Assembly (NCBI RefSeq): GCF_029626145.1 | Contig: NZ_JARUBJ010000002.1 | Location: forward strand, 2,758,501-2,822,500 | DNA length: 64,000 nucleotides | Reading direction: 5' to 3' | Source of the DNA: Micromonospora sp. WMMD961 | GTDB taxonomy: Bacteria > Actinomycetota > Actinomycetes > Mycobacteriales > Micromonosporaceae | Part shown: piece by piece, positions 24,100 to 32,206 of the stretch | Layout of the letters: every line of letters starts with the position of its first letter | How positions within the stretch are numbered: the stretch's first letter is position 1 | The notes under the pieces: model-generated | Databases searched by the model: none | The model's input: the letters and a program-made list of their open reading frames with translations, nothing else | What the model was told of the DNA's origin: nothing | Translations under genes and position numbers: made by a program

Positions 24100-26094
24100 G
24101 TGCCCAAACTCTCGCACTTGTGGCGTTTTGTAGGACGACGTCGTGCTCGGGCGGGGGTGGTCGCGTTGGCGATCGTCGCCGCGGTTCTTGGCGTGCCCAC
24201 CACCGCGTCGGCTGCGGTCGTACCGGTCCCGGAGACGGCCACCCTGGTGTCGGCGAACCCCGCCGACACGACACCGCACGCCCGAGACGGTGAGACCCGT
24301 GCCTTCGCGCAGGTGGGCAACACGGTCTTCGTCGGCGGCAGCTTCACCCAGCTCCGGCAGACCGCCGCCTCCGCGTGGGTGACGCAGCGCTACCTCTTCG
24401 CGTACGACCGGACCACCGGGACCATGTCCACCACCTTCCTGCCGGTGCTCGACGGCGCGGTCAACACGCTCGTCGCCGGCCCCGGCGGCACGCTGATCGT
24501 GGGCGGCGCCTTCAAGAACGTCAACGGCGTCTCGCGCAAGAACCTGGTCGCGCTCGACCCGTCGACCGGCGCGACCATCGACAGCTGGGTCGGACGCTCC
24601 GACGGCGGCACCGTCCGTGAGCTGGCCCTGCACGGCAACTGGCTGTACGTCGCCGGCGCGTTCAACTGGCTCAACGGCACCGCGCACGTCGGTCTCGGCC
24701 GGCTCAACGCCACCACCGGCGCGATCGACCCGACCTTTGTCATCGACGCGACGGTCGGGCGGCACGGCACCACGTCGTACGCCTGGACCATCGACGTCAC
24801 GCCGGACGGCAACACGCTTGTCGTCGGCGGTAACTTCACCCTCGTCAACGGCCTGGCGCGCAACCAGATCGCACTGGTGGACGTCTCCGCGACGCCCACG
24901 CTGATCGACTGGAGCAGCGAGAAGTTCGTCGCGCCGTGCGCGTCGCCGACGACCTTCGTGCACTACGTGCAGGACGTGAAGTTCGGCGGCGACGGCACCT
25001 GGTTCGTGGTCGGCACGAACGGCGGCGCCGGCTGGCCGTCCGCGTACTGCGACGCCCTGGTCCGCTTCGAGACCGCGGCGCGGGGCAGCGGCCAGCTCGC
25101 CACCTGGGTCGACTTCACCGGCAACGACACCATCACCTCGGTCGAGGTCGCGGACAACGTGATCTACCTGGGCGGGCACTTCCGCTGGCTGAACAACCCG
25201 AACGCCAGCGACAACGCCGGCGCGGGCGCGATCGACCGGCTCGGCATCGCCGCGGTCACCCCGGCCACCGGGATGCCGGTGAACTGGAACCCGCGGCGCA
25301 GCGGCAGCGCCTCGATGCCCTCGGGCACCAGCAGTTGGGGTTCCTCGGTGCCGGTGCTCTGGCGCGGGTCCGACGGCCTCTACTTCGGGCACAACTCCGA
25401 CGGCATGGGCGAGGAGTACCACGGCCGTCTCGGCATGTTCCCGCTCTCCGGCGGCCGGACCTTCACCCCGAAGAACCCGCCCACCGCCACCACCGGCAAC
25501 CTCTACCTGAACACCGCTTCGGGCACCCTGGCGAAGGTGCCGTTCGACGGTGCCGCGCTGGGCACCCCGGTCACGGTCAGCCAGCCCGCGTACACCTCGG
25601 CCGGGGCGACCTGGCGGGTGGACGACCGGATCTACTGGTCGCACACGGTCGCCGGCACTCCCACCGGCAGCCGGATCGACGTGTCGCTGTTCAACGGCGG
25701 GGCGATCGGCTCTCCGTGGGAGGCGTCCGGCTACAACGACTGGTACAACCCGGCGCTGCTGACCGGCGCGTTCTTCCTCGACGGCCGGCTCTACTACACC
25801 CGTACCGGGGCCAACAACCTCTACTACCGCTACTTCGAGATCGACGGCAACTACCTCGGTGCCACCGAGTTCACCCTGCCGACGACGGGCGTGACCTGGT
25901 CCGGAGTGCGGGGCATGGCGTGGGTGGGCGGCCAGATCGTCTACGGTGCCACCGACGGGGCTCTGCGCAGCGTGGCGTTCGACCCGACGGCCGCGCCGAC
26001 CGCGGCGGTCAACGGCGCCGCGGCGACTGTCATCACTGCGGCGACGCCCGAGTTGTCCTGGTCTACCCCATCGACATTCTTCTCCGTAGAGTAA
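24100..26094 (+). CDS. Secreted beta-repeat protein (delta-60-like/propeller) of the polysaccharide locus
   Basis: 664 residues. Signal peptide 1 to about 38 (VVALAIVAAVLGVPTTASA). The body contains at least five units at roughly 45-50 residue spacing with the core VGGxFxxxNG: VGGSFTQL, VGGAFKNVNG, VAGAFNWLNG, VGGNFTLVNG and LGGHFRWLN. These resemble delta-60/beta-propeller blades. The second half (about 430-640) has different strand-rich repeats (GNLYLNTASGTL, DRIYWSHT, GRLYYTRTG). GTG 24100 follows GGAGG. No catalytic motif is recognised; a structural or glycan-binding role outside the cell is likely. The stop codon overlaps a palindrome, AACGGT-CA-ACCGTT (26093-26106). Confidence 0.75.
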   Translation: MPKLSHLWRFVGRRRARAGVVALAIVAAVLGVPTTASAAVVPVPETATLVSANPADTTPHARDGETRAFAQVGNTVFVGGSFTQLRQTAASAWVTQRYLFAYDRTTGTMSTTFLPVLDGAVNTLVAGPGGTLIVGGAFKNVNGVSRKNLVALDPSTGATIDSWVGRSDGGTVRELALHGNWLYVAGAFNWLNGTAHVGLGRLNATTGAIDPTFVIDATVGRHGTTSYAWTIDVTPDGNTLVVGGNFTLVNGLARNQIALVDVSATPTLIDWSSEKFVAPCASPTTFVHYVQDVKFGGDGTWFVVGTNGGAGWPSAYCDALVRFETAARGSGQLATWVDFTGNDTITSVEVADNVIYLGGHFRWLNNPNASDNAGAGAIDRLGIAAVTPATGMPVNWNPRRSGSASMPSGTSSWGSSVPVLWRGSDGLYFGHNSDGMGEEYHGRLGMFPLSGGRTFTPKNPPTATTGNLYLNTASGTLAKVPFDGAALGTPVTVSQPAYTSAGATWRVDDRIYWSHTVAGTPTGSRIDVSLFNGGAIGSPWEASGYNDWYNPALLTGAFFLDGRLYYTRTGANNLYYRYFEIDGNYLGATEFTLPTTGVTWSGVRGMAWVGGQIVYGATDGALRSVAFDPTAAPTAAVNGAAATVITAATPELSWSTPSTFFSVE

Positions 26095-26137
26095 CGGTCA
26101 ACCGTTCGTAACGAAGCATCGGTAGATTGTTCACGTT

Positions 26138-26171
26138 GGGCCGGCGGCGGGTACACGACCGCCGCCGGCCC
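26138..26171 (+). terminator. Hairpin terminator before the acyltransferase gene
   Basis: Perfect 13-bp stem (26138-26150 with 26159-26171) with an eight-base loop. It ends only five bases before the ATG of the next gene, so it could also act as an attenuator or hide that gene's start. Confidence 0.65.
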
Positions 26172-26175
26172 CGCG

Positions 26176-26742
26176 ATGTGGGGAGGATCGTTGCCCGGCG
26201 CCGCTGGCATCCGTAAGAGACGCGCGGTGCGTCTGATCTTCGCGGTCAAACGCGGTTGGTACCAGCTCCGCTATCGGCGGTTGACACTCGGCCGCGACGT
26301 GGAGATCCGTGGTCGGATCCGGCTGCGCCGCGGGGTGCGCGTGACCATCGGTGACCGCACCCGGTTGAACAAGCTCGTCCGCTTCGCAGGTCCCGGCGAG
26401 GTACGCGTCGGGGCCGACTGTCTGCTCAACGCCACCTGGATCGGCACCTGGACGTCGGTGACCGTGGGAGACCGCTGCCTCCTGTCGGACTGCGAACTGC
26501 TCGACAACGACTTCCACAACCTGCCGCCCGCGCAGCGACACGAGCCGCCCGGCCCGGCCACCCGCGCGCCGATCGTCCTGGAGGACAACGTGTGGGTCGG
26601 CGCGCACGCACTGGTGATGAAGGGCGTTCGGGTCGGCCGGGACAGCGTCGTGGGCGCGGCGACGGTGGTCCGCACGGACGTACCACCCGGTGTCGTGGTC
26701 GTCGGCAATCCTCAACAGACGGTGAAGAAGTTCCATGACTGA
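26176..26742 (+). CDS. Hexapeptide-repeat acyltransferase (LbetaH fold)
   Basis: 188 residues of the left-handed beta-helix acetyltransferase family. A basic N-terminus is followed by hexad repeats (LTLGRDVEIRGRIRLRRGVRV, then VRVGADCLLNATWIGTW). The catalytic-type His lies in LDNDFHNL, and the last coil reads IVLEDNVWVGAHALVMKGVRVG with the VPPGVVVVGNP ending. It probably acetylates a sugar of the exported polymer. The start is uncertain: ATG 26176 has no ribosome binding site, TTG 26191 follows GGGAGG closely, and GTG 26227 would also keep the domain. Confidence 0.82.
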   Translation: MWGGSLPGAAGIRKRRAVRLIFAVKRGWYQLRYRRLTLGRDVEIRGRIRLRRGVRVTIGDRTRLNKLVRFAGPGEVRVGADCLLNATWIGTWTSVTVGDRCLLSDCELLDNDFHNLPPAQRHEPPGPATRAPIVLEDNVWVGAHALVMKGVRVGRDSVVGAATVVRTDVPPGVVVVGNPQQTVKKFHD

Positions 26743-28333
26743 TGCGACGCCCGGTCCCTGGTCCACGGACGGCCCGTCCTCGGGGACCCCCGGCACCGTG
26801 ACACTGACCGACCTGCTGCGGGTGCCGCTGCACCGGTTGCGCCTGGTGGCGGCGGTGGCGATGGTCGGCCTGGTCGCCGCACTCGGCTACGTGCTGCTGG
26901 TGCCGGCGGCGATGAGCGCGAGCGCAGTGGTGGCGGTCCGGCCGGTGGTGACCGACGCGTTCACCCCCAGCGGCGCGGGCGCCGACCGCGCGGTCAACAT
27001 GAACGTGGAGAGCGGCATCGCCACCGGCACCGAGGTGGTGCAGCGGCTCGCCGACTCCGCCGGCGGTGACCCGCGCGACATCCGCAACGCGCTGGAGGTC
27101 GAGGTGCCCACCGGCGGGCAGATCCTGCGCTTCACCTACCAGGCGGGCGACGCGCAGCGGGCGGTACAGAGCGCCAACATGGCCGCCCAGGCCTACCTGG
27201 ACGTGCGACGCACCATGTACGAGCAGCAACGCGCCGAGATGTTGCGCTCCTACGACGAAAGCATCACCAAGGTCGTCGCCCAGCAGACCGCGCTGCAGAA
27301 GCGGGCGAGCACCGTCAAGGACACCGCCGCGGGTGACGCGGTGGTGGCCGAGTTGGCCGGAATCAACAACCAGCTCACCCAGCTCAACGCCGCCCGCACC
27401 GAGATCGCCGCGGTCGACGTCAACCCCGGCTGGGTCACCCAGACCGCGGAGAAGGCACTGGTCACCTCCGCCGGGCACCGGCCGCTCTACCTGGTCGCCG
27501 GCCTGCTCGGCGGCGCACTGGTCGGCATCGTGCTGGCGTACGCCTGGGAGTCGACCGACCGGCGGGTCCGCTCGGTCGCCGACGGCCGGGACGCCACCGG
27601 GCTGCCGCTGCTCGGCACGGTGCGCCGGCCGGCGCTGCGCGGCAGCCCACGGGCCGTCGACGCCGACATCCGGTACGTGGCGATGGCGGTCGCCGAGCGG
27701 GTCCGTCAACCCGCCCGGGTGGCGCTGGTCACCGCCCGGGAGGACGCCACCGCGCTCACCGCTGGACTCGCGGTGGCGCTCGCCGCCGACGGTCGCGAGG
27801 TCTTCGTCGCCGACGACAACGGGCGCGTCGAACGGCTGCGCACCACCGTGCTCGCCGACCGGGGGCGGCTGCCCGTCGACCCGTCCCGACCGCTGGTGCC
27901 CAAGCCTCGGCCGGCCGGCAGCACCTCGACTGCCGCCGGTGGCGCGGATGGCACGACCACCCGCCGGCCCTCGCCGCACCCGCCCGGCGCCCGCCCGTCC
28001 ACCGACCCGGACGCCACCCTGACGCTGCCCCGGGTGGCGTCGGCCCGCCCGGAGAACGGTCGGGTCACCGACCCGGACGAGGTGGCCGTGGGCGTGGGCA
28101 GCGTCCGGTTCGGCACCTGGCGACAGGGCGCCGACCACGGCCTCGTGCTGTTCAACGCCCCACCGGCGGAGTCCGACGAGCGCGGCGTCGCGGTTGCCCG
28201 GCAGGGCAGCGCGGTGGTGGTCGTGGAACGGGACCGCACCCGGCAGAGCGACCTGCGCCGCCTGGTGGAACGGTTGCGTGCCGCAGGCGTCACCCCGCTG
28301 GGTTTCGTGCTCACCCGTAACGGCCGGGCCTGA
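26735..28333 (+). CDS. Wzz-type polysaccharide co-polymerase with a degenerate BY-kinase domain
   Basis: 532 residues. A membrane helix (about 37-57) is followed by the extracytoplasmic Wzz part with helical MYEQQRAEMLRSYDESIT, a second helix (about 250-270, LYLVAGLLGGALVGIVLAYAW) and a cytoplasmic domain. That domain follows the bacterial tyrosine kinase plan, but the P-loop is gone: ALVTAREDATALTAGLAVAL replaces the GxGKT sequence. Walker A' is reduced to VADDNGR, and Walker B reads LVLFNAPPA. A Pro/Thr-rich insert of about 80 residues lies between. It should control chain length without phosphorylating. It overlaps the preceding gene by eight bases. Confidence 0.8.
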   Translation: MTDATPGPWSTDGPSSGTPGTVTLTDLLRVPLHRLRLVAAVAMVGLVAALGYVLLVPAAMSASAVVAVRPVVTDAFTPSGAGADRAVNMNVESGIATGTEVVQRLADSAGGDPRDIRNALEVEVPTGGQILRFTYQAGDAQRAVQSANMAAQAYLDVRRTMYEQQRAEMLRSYDESITKVVAQQTALQKRASTVKDTAAGDAVVAELAGINNQLTQLNAARTEIAAVDVNPGWVTQTAEKALVTSAGHRPLYLVAGLLGGALVGIVLAYAWESTDRRVRSVADGRDATGLPLLGTVRRPALRGSPRAVDADIRYVAMAVAERVRQPARVALVTAREDATALTAGLAVALAADGREVFVADDNGRVERLRTTVLADRGRLPVDPSRPLVPKPRPAGSTSTAAGGADGTTTRRPSPHPPGARPSTDPDATLTLPRVASARPENGRVTDPDEVAVGVGSVRFGTWRQGADHGLVLFNAPPAESDERGVAVARQGSAVVVVERDRTRQSDLRRLVERLRAAGVTPLGFVLTRNGRA

Positions 28334-28335
28334 CC

Positions 28336-29694
28336 GTGTCGGTCACCCGCGCCCCGGCGACCGAACCGCCGCCCGGAGGTGTTCCGGCCGTCGTCGCGCC
28401 CGCACCCCGGCCCGCGCCGCCACGGCTGCCGCTCTGGCCGCTGACGCTGATGTTCGCCCTGGTGCCGCTCTGGTGGTTACTCGGAGCGTTCTACCTCGGG
28501 TGGCCCCTGCTGGGCGCGTTGCTGTTGGCGCTGCTGTTCACCCGAGGGCGGGTGCCGCTGCCCCCGGCGGTGGGCATCTGGCTGCTCTTCCTCGCCATCG
28601 TGCTGGTCAGCGCCACCCGGCTCGCGTCGCCCGCCTCGCTGCTGACGTTCGCCCTGCGCCTGGCCTTCTATCTGACCGCGCTGGTGGTCGGGGTCTACGT
28701 CTACGCCGCCGCCCGGGAACGAGCGAGCCTGGTGGCGGTGCTCACCCCGCTCTGCGCGTTCTGGTTCGGGTTGGTGGCGCTGGGTTGGCTCGGGGTGCTG
28801 GTGCCCCGACTCGCGATGACCACCCCGATGGAGGTGCTGCTGCCCGGCGGGGTGGCCGGCACCCCGTTCATCCAGGACATGGTGCACCTGACCACGGCCG
28901 AATACAGCGCCCGTTCGCTGAACCCGATCTACCGCCCGGCCGCGCCGTTCGCGTACACCAACAACTACGGCAGCGCGTACGCGATGACCATGCCGTGCGT
29001 GGTGGCGTACGCGATGCTGCGCCGGCAGGGGGCGCTGCGCTGGGCGCTGCTGGCGTCGCTGCCACTGTCGCTCGCGCCGGCGTTCCTCACCCTCAACCGG
29101 GCGATGTTCCTCAGCCTGGGCGCCGGGCTGGCGGTGCTCGGGGTGCGGGCCAGCCTGCGCGGCAACGTCCGGGTCGCCGCCTCCATCGTCGGGGTCGTGG
29201 TGATCGGCGCGTTGGCGACGTTGTTCATTCCGATCACCGACCTGATCAGCCAGCGGGTCGACTCCAGTGACACCAACACCGACCGACTCTCGCTCTACAC
29301 CGAGGTGATCCGTCGGGTGCAGGAGTCGCCGTGGTTGGGCTACGGCGCACCGGTGAACGTCGACACCGTGTCGGCGGCCGCGCCGATCGGCACCCAGGGT
29401 CAGCTGTGGATGGTGCTGTTCAGTCACGGCGTACCCGCGCTCGTCTGTTTCCTGGCCTGGTTCGTCGCGTCCGCGGTGATCTGCGCGCGGGCGACCTCGG
29501 CGGCCGGGCAGTGGTTGGCGGTGGTGCCGGTGGTCTGCCTGGTCCAGGTCCCGTTCTACGGCATGGCCAATCAGAACCTGTCGGTCGCGTTCTTCGCGGT
29601 CGCCTTCGCGATGGCGCTCACCGAACGCGAACGGCTGACCCGGTCGACCGCACCGCGACCGCCGGCCACACGGGACGCGGCGGTGCCCGCATGA
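28336..29694 (+). CDS. O-antigen ligase/Wzy-like polysaccharide polymerase
   Basis: 452 residues with about 11 hydrophobic segments and a Pro/Ala-rich N-terminal 30 residues. The long periplasmic loop typical of the family lies around residues 165-215 (FIQDMVHLTTAEYSARSLNP, YRPAAPFAYTNNYG). The conserved late motif reads NTDRLSLYTEVIRRVQESPW then LGYGAPVN, with Arg and Gly residues matching Wzy_C/WaaL proteins. It should polymerise or ligate undecaprenyl-linked repeat units. GTG start two bases after the wzz-like stop. It overlaps the flippase gene (ATGA). Confidence 0.82.
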   Translation: MSVTRAPATEPPPGGVPAVVAPAPRPAPPRLPLWPLTLMFALVPLWWLLGAFYLGWPLLGALLLALLFTRGRVPLPPAVGIWLLFLAIVLVSATRLASPASLLTFALRLAFYLTALVVGVYVYAAARERASLVAVLTPLCAFWFGLVALGWLGVLVPRLAMTTPMEVLLPGGVAGTPFIQDMVHLTTAEYSARSLNPIYRPAAPFAYTNNYGSAYAMTMPCVVAYAMLRRQGALRWALLASLPLSLAPAFLTLNRAMFLSLGAGLAVLGVRASLRGNVRVAASIVGVVVIGALATLFIPITDLISQRVDSSDTNTDRLSLYTEVIRRVQESPWLGYGAPVNVDTVSAAAPIGTQGQLWMVLFSHGVPALVCFLAWFVASAVICARATSAAGQWLAVVPVVCLVQVPFYGMANQNLSVAFFAVAFAMALTERERLTRSTAPRPPATRDAAVPA

Positions 29695-31295
29695 CCGCCG
29701 CCACCCGACCTCCGGCCGTTCCCGACGAGCCGGTCGCCGGCGCGGCGGCGGACGCGGGTTCGGCGGAGACCCGCCGCAGCGCGCGCAGCGGCGTCGCCGG
29801 GCTGCTCGGCGCGGCCACCAGCGGGCTGTTCGGGTTCCTGCTGGCCGTGGTCATCACCCGGGGGTACGGCACGGCCGGCGCGGGCGCGTTCTTCGCCGCG
29901 ATCGGGGTGGTCACGGTGGCCACCGCGGTCTGCACGCTCGGCGCGGAGACGGGTCTGATGTGGGGGTTGCCCCGCCGCACGGCCGGTGCGCGTGGGGACG
30001 CGGCGCGGCTGCTCCCGGTGGCGCTGATCCCACCGCTGCTGGCCGGGCTCCTGGTCGCCGGCGTCGGCGTGCTGGTCGCGGACGCGCTCGCACCCCGGCT
30101 GCTGGGCGGTTCCGGTGTGAGCGGCGACGCGCTGCTCACTGTCACGTTCGCCGCGGTGCCGGTGGTGGTCGCGATGACCTTGTTGCTGGCCGCGTTGCGC
30201 TGCGTACGGCCCATCCGGGCGTACGTCGGGGTGCAGTTCCTCCTGCTGCCGATCGCCCGCCCGGTGCTGGTCGGCGCCGCCGTGTTGGCCGGCGGCGGCC
30301 TGCTCGCCGGCATGACCGGGTGGTTGGTGCCGGCGGCGTTGGCGCTGCTGGTCTGCCTCACCCTGGTCGCCGGCCCGCTCGGGCTGGGCCGGGGCGCGAC
30401 GCTCGCGCCGACCCGCTCCGACTGGTCGACGTTCTGGCGCTTCGCGCTGCCCCGGGCCGCCTCGGCGGCCATCGACGCGGGCAGCATGTGGGTGGGTGTG
30501 CTGCTCACCTCCGTGCTCGCCGGGCCGGCGGACGCCGGCGTGTTCGGCGCGGTCGGCCGGTACGTGCTGGCCGGTCAACTGGCCATGCAGGGGCTGCGGG
30601 TGGCGGTGTCGCCGCAGTTGTCCCGGCTGCTCGGTCGGGGCGAGCGGGCGGCGGCGGCGGCCGTGCACCGGCAGTTGACCATCTGGGGGCTGGTGCTGTC
30701 CTGGCCGGTGTACCTGCTGCTCGCGGTCTTCGCGTCGGCGTTTCTGCACCTGTTCGGGCCGGAGTTCACCGCTGGCGTTCCGGCGCTGACGGTGCTCGCG
30801 CTGGCGATGCTGGTCAACACCGGGGTGGGCAACGTGCAGAGCCTGCTGTTGATGAGCGGGCGCAGCGGGCGGCACCTGGTGGCCACCGTGGCCGGGTTGA
30901 CGGTGACCGTCTCGTTGGGCCTGTGGCTGATCCCCCGCTACGGGGCCACGGGCGCGGCGGTGGCCTGGGCCGCCGGCATCGCCACCGAGAACCTCACCGC
31001 GGCCGGCTTCGCCCGGTCGGTGGTCCGGGAGCCGCTGTTCGACGCGGCGATGGTGCGGGCCGCCGGTGCCACGGTCGCCGCTGTGGGGCTGGCCGCCGCC
31101 GCCGGCGTGCTGGCGGGTGGTCGCGGCCTGCCCGGCCTGGCGGTGGCGCTGGTGGTGCTGCTGGCCGGCTGCGTCGGCATGTTGACGTTGCCCCGGGTGC
31201 GTGCCGGCATCCGGGGGACCATGAGGCAGATCCGTGGCGGGGGCCAGGCGACTGCGGCCGCCGAACCCGCCCCGGCATCGACGAGAGGCAGGTGA
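29691..31295 (+). CDS. Wzx-type polysaccharide flippase (MOP superfamily)
   Basis: 534 residues with about 12-14 hydrophobic segments. It begins after a 30-residue soluble N-terminus with SARSGVAGLLGAATSGLFGFLLAVVITRGYGTAGAG, which is the first-helix pattern of oligosaccharide flippases (read in parts). FGPEFTAGVPALTVLALAML is the conserved helix-loop near two thirds. The C-terminus is a short cytoplasmic basic tail. It should move lipid-linked repeat units across the membrane for the neighbouring polymerase. The true start is the ATG at 29691, overlapping the polymerase stop; a longer in-frame extension upstream is an artefact. Confidence 0.85.
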   Translation: MTAATRPPAVPDEPVAGAAADAGSAETRRSARSGVAGLLGAATSGLFGFLLAVVITRGYGTAGAGAFFAAIGVVTVATAVCTLGAETGLMWGLPRRTAGARGDAARLLPVALIPPLLAGLLVAGVGVLVADALAPRLLGGSGVSGDALLTVTFAAVPVVVAMTLLLAALRCVRPIRAYVGVQFLLLPIARPVLVGAAVLAGGGLLAGMTGWLVPAALALLVCLTLVAGPLGLGRGATLAPTRSDWSTFWRFALPRAASAAIDAGSMWVGVLLTSVLAGPADAGVFGAVGRYVLAGQLAMQGLRVAVSPQLSRLLGRGERAAAAAVHRQLTIWGLVLSWPVYLLLAVFASAFLHLFGPEFTAGVPALTVLALAMLVNTGVGNVQSLLLMSGRSGRHLVATVAGLTVTVSLGLWLIPRYGATGAAVAWAAGIATENLTAAGFARSVVREPLFDAAMVRAAGATVAAVGLAAAAGVLAGGRGLPGLAVALVVLLAGCVGMLTLPRVRAGIRGTMRQIRGGGQATAAAEPAPASTRGR

Positions 31296-31303
31296 GGTCC
31301 GTC

Positions 31304-32206
31304 GTGGCGTCCATCCGTGACCGGGTCAAGCAGTTGGTCCCGACCCAGGTGACCACCCGGGTGAAGGAGTCGCTTGTCGACTACGGGGTACGCACCAGTG
31401 ATCGCCGGCCGCTGCCGGACTTCCTGATCATCGGCACCAAGCGGGGTGGCACCACCTCGCTGTGGAACTACCTCATCCAGCACCCGTTGGTGCCCCGCCT
31501 GTTCCCGGCGTGGAACACCAAGTCGGCGCACTACTTCGAGGAGCACTGGGGTCGCGGCGAGGCGTGGTACCGCTCGCACTTCCCGACCGAGCGGCAGCGC
31601 GATGCCCTGGCCAAACGGCACGGCGGGCCGGTCCAGGTCGGTGAAGCCGCCCCGTTGTACATGTTCCATCCCCTCGCCGCGCAGCGGGTCTCCGCGCTGA
31701 TGCCGACGGTGAAGCTGATCGTGCTGCTGCGGGACCCGGTGGAGCGGGCGTACTCGCACTGGAAGGAACGCCGCACCCACGGCATCGAGCCGTTGGACTT
31801 CGCCGCCGCGCTGGCCGCCGAGCCGGAACGCACCGCGGGGGAGCGGGAGCGGCTGATCGCCGAGCCGGAGTCGTTCAGCGAGGCGTACGACTGGTACACG
31901 TACCGGGCCCGGGGGCGCTACCTGGAGCACCTGGAACCATGGTTGGCACGCTTCGACGCCGACCAGATCCTCTTCCTGCCCAGCGAGGATCTCTACCGCG
32001 ACTCCCGCGCGACCTACCGGCGCACCCTCGACTTCCTCGGGCTGCCGGCGTACGACCTGCCGAATTTCAAGGTCTACAACGACCGGCGCTCGGCACCGCT
32101 GGAGCCGACGGTTCGTGCCGAGTTGACCGACTACTACCGGCCGTACAACGACGCGTTGCGTCAGCGGCTCGGGCTGGACCTCGACTGGGCGGACCGGGCG
32201 GCGTGA
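31304..32206 (+). CDS. PAPS-dependent sulfotransferase
   Basis: 300 residues. The 5'-phosphosulfate loop is at residues 44-52 (GTKRGGTTS, after PDFLII) and the 3'-phosphate motif at about 143-151 (RDPVERAYS), both clear marks of PAPS sulfotransferases. VNGEAAPLYMFHP-like sequence (VGEAAPLYMFHP) and the DFLGLPAYDLPNFKVYN end match heparan-type Sulfotransfer_1 proteins. The start is GTG 31304, with GGTGAGG just upstream; GTG 31292, overlapping the flippase stop, is the alternative. Its place between flippase and glycosyltransferase genes suggests sulfation of the polymer or its lipid-linked precursor. Confidence 0.9.
   Translation: MASIRDRVKQLVPTQVTTRVKESLVDYGVRTSDRRPLPDFLIIGTKRGGTTSLWNYLIQHPLVPRLFPAWNTKSAHYFEEHWGRGEAWYRSHFPTERQRDALAKRHGGPVQVGEAAPLYMFHPLAAQRVSALMPTVKLIVLLRDPVERAYSHWKERRTHGIEPLDFAAALAAEPERTAGERERLIAEPESFSEAYDWYTYRARGRYLEHLEPWLARFDADQILFLPSEDLYRDSRATYRRTLDFLGLPAYDLPNFKVYNDRRSAPLEPTVRAELTDYYRPYNDALRQRLGLDLDWADRAA

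Noticed and set aside
29331..29690. N-terminal extension of the flippase gene
   Set aside because: It overlaps the conserved end of the polymerase in another frame; the ATGA overlap at 29691 is the natural start.
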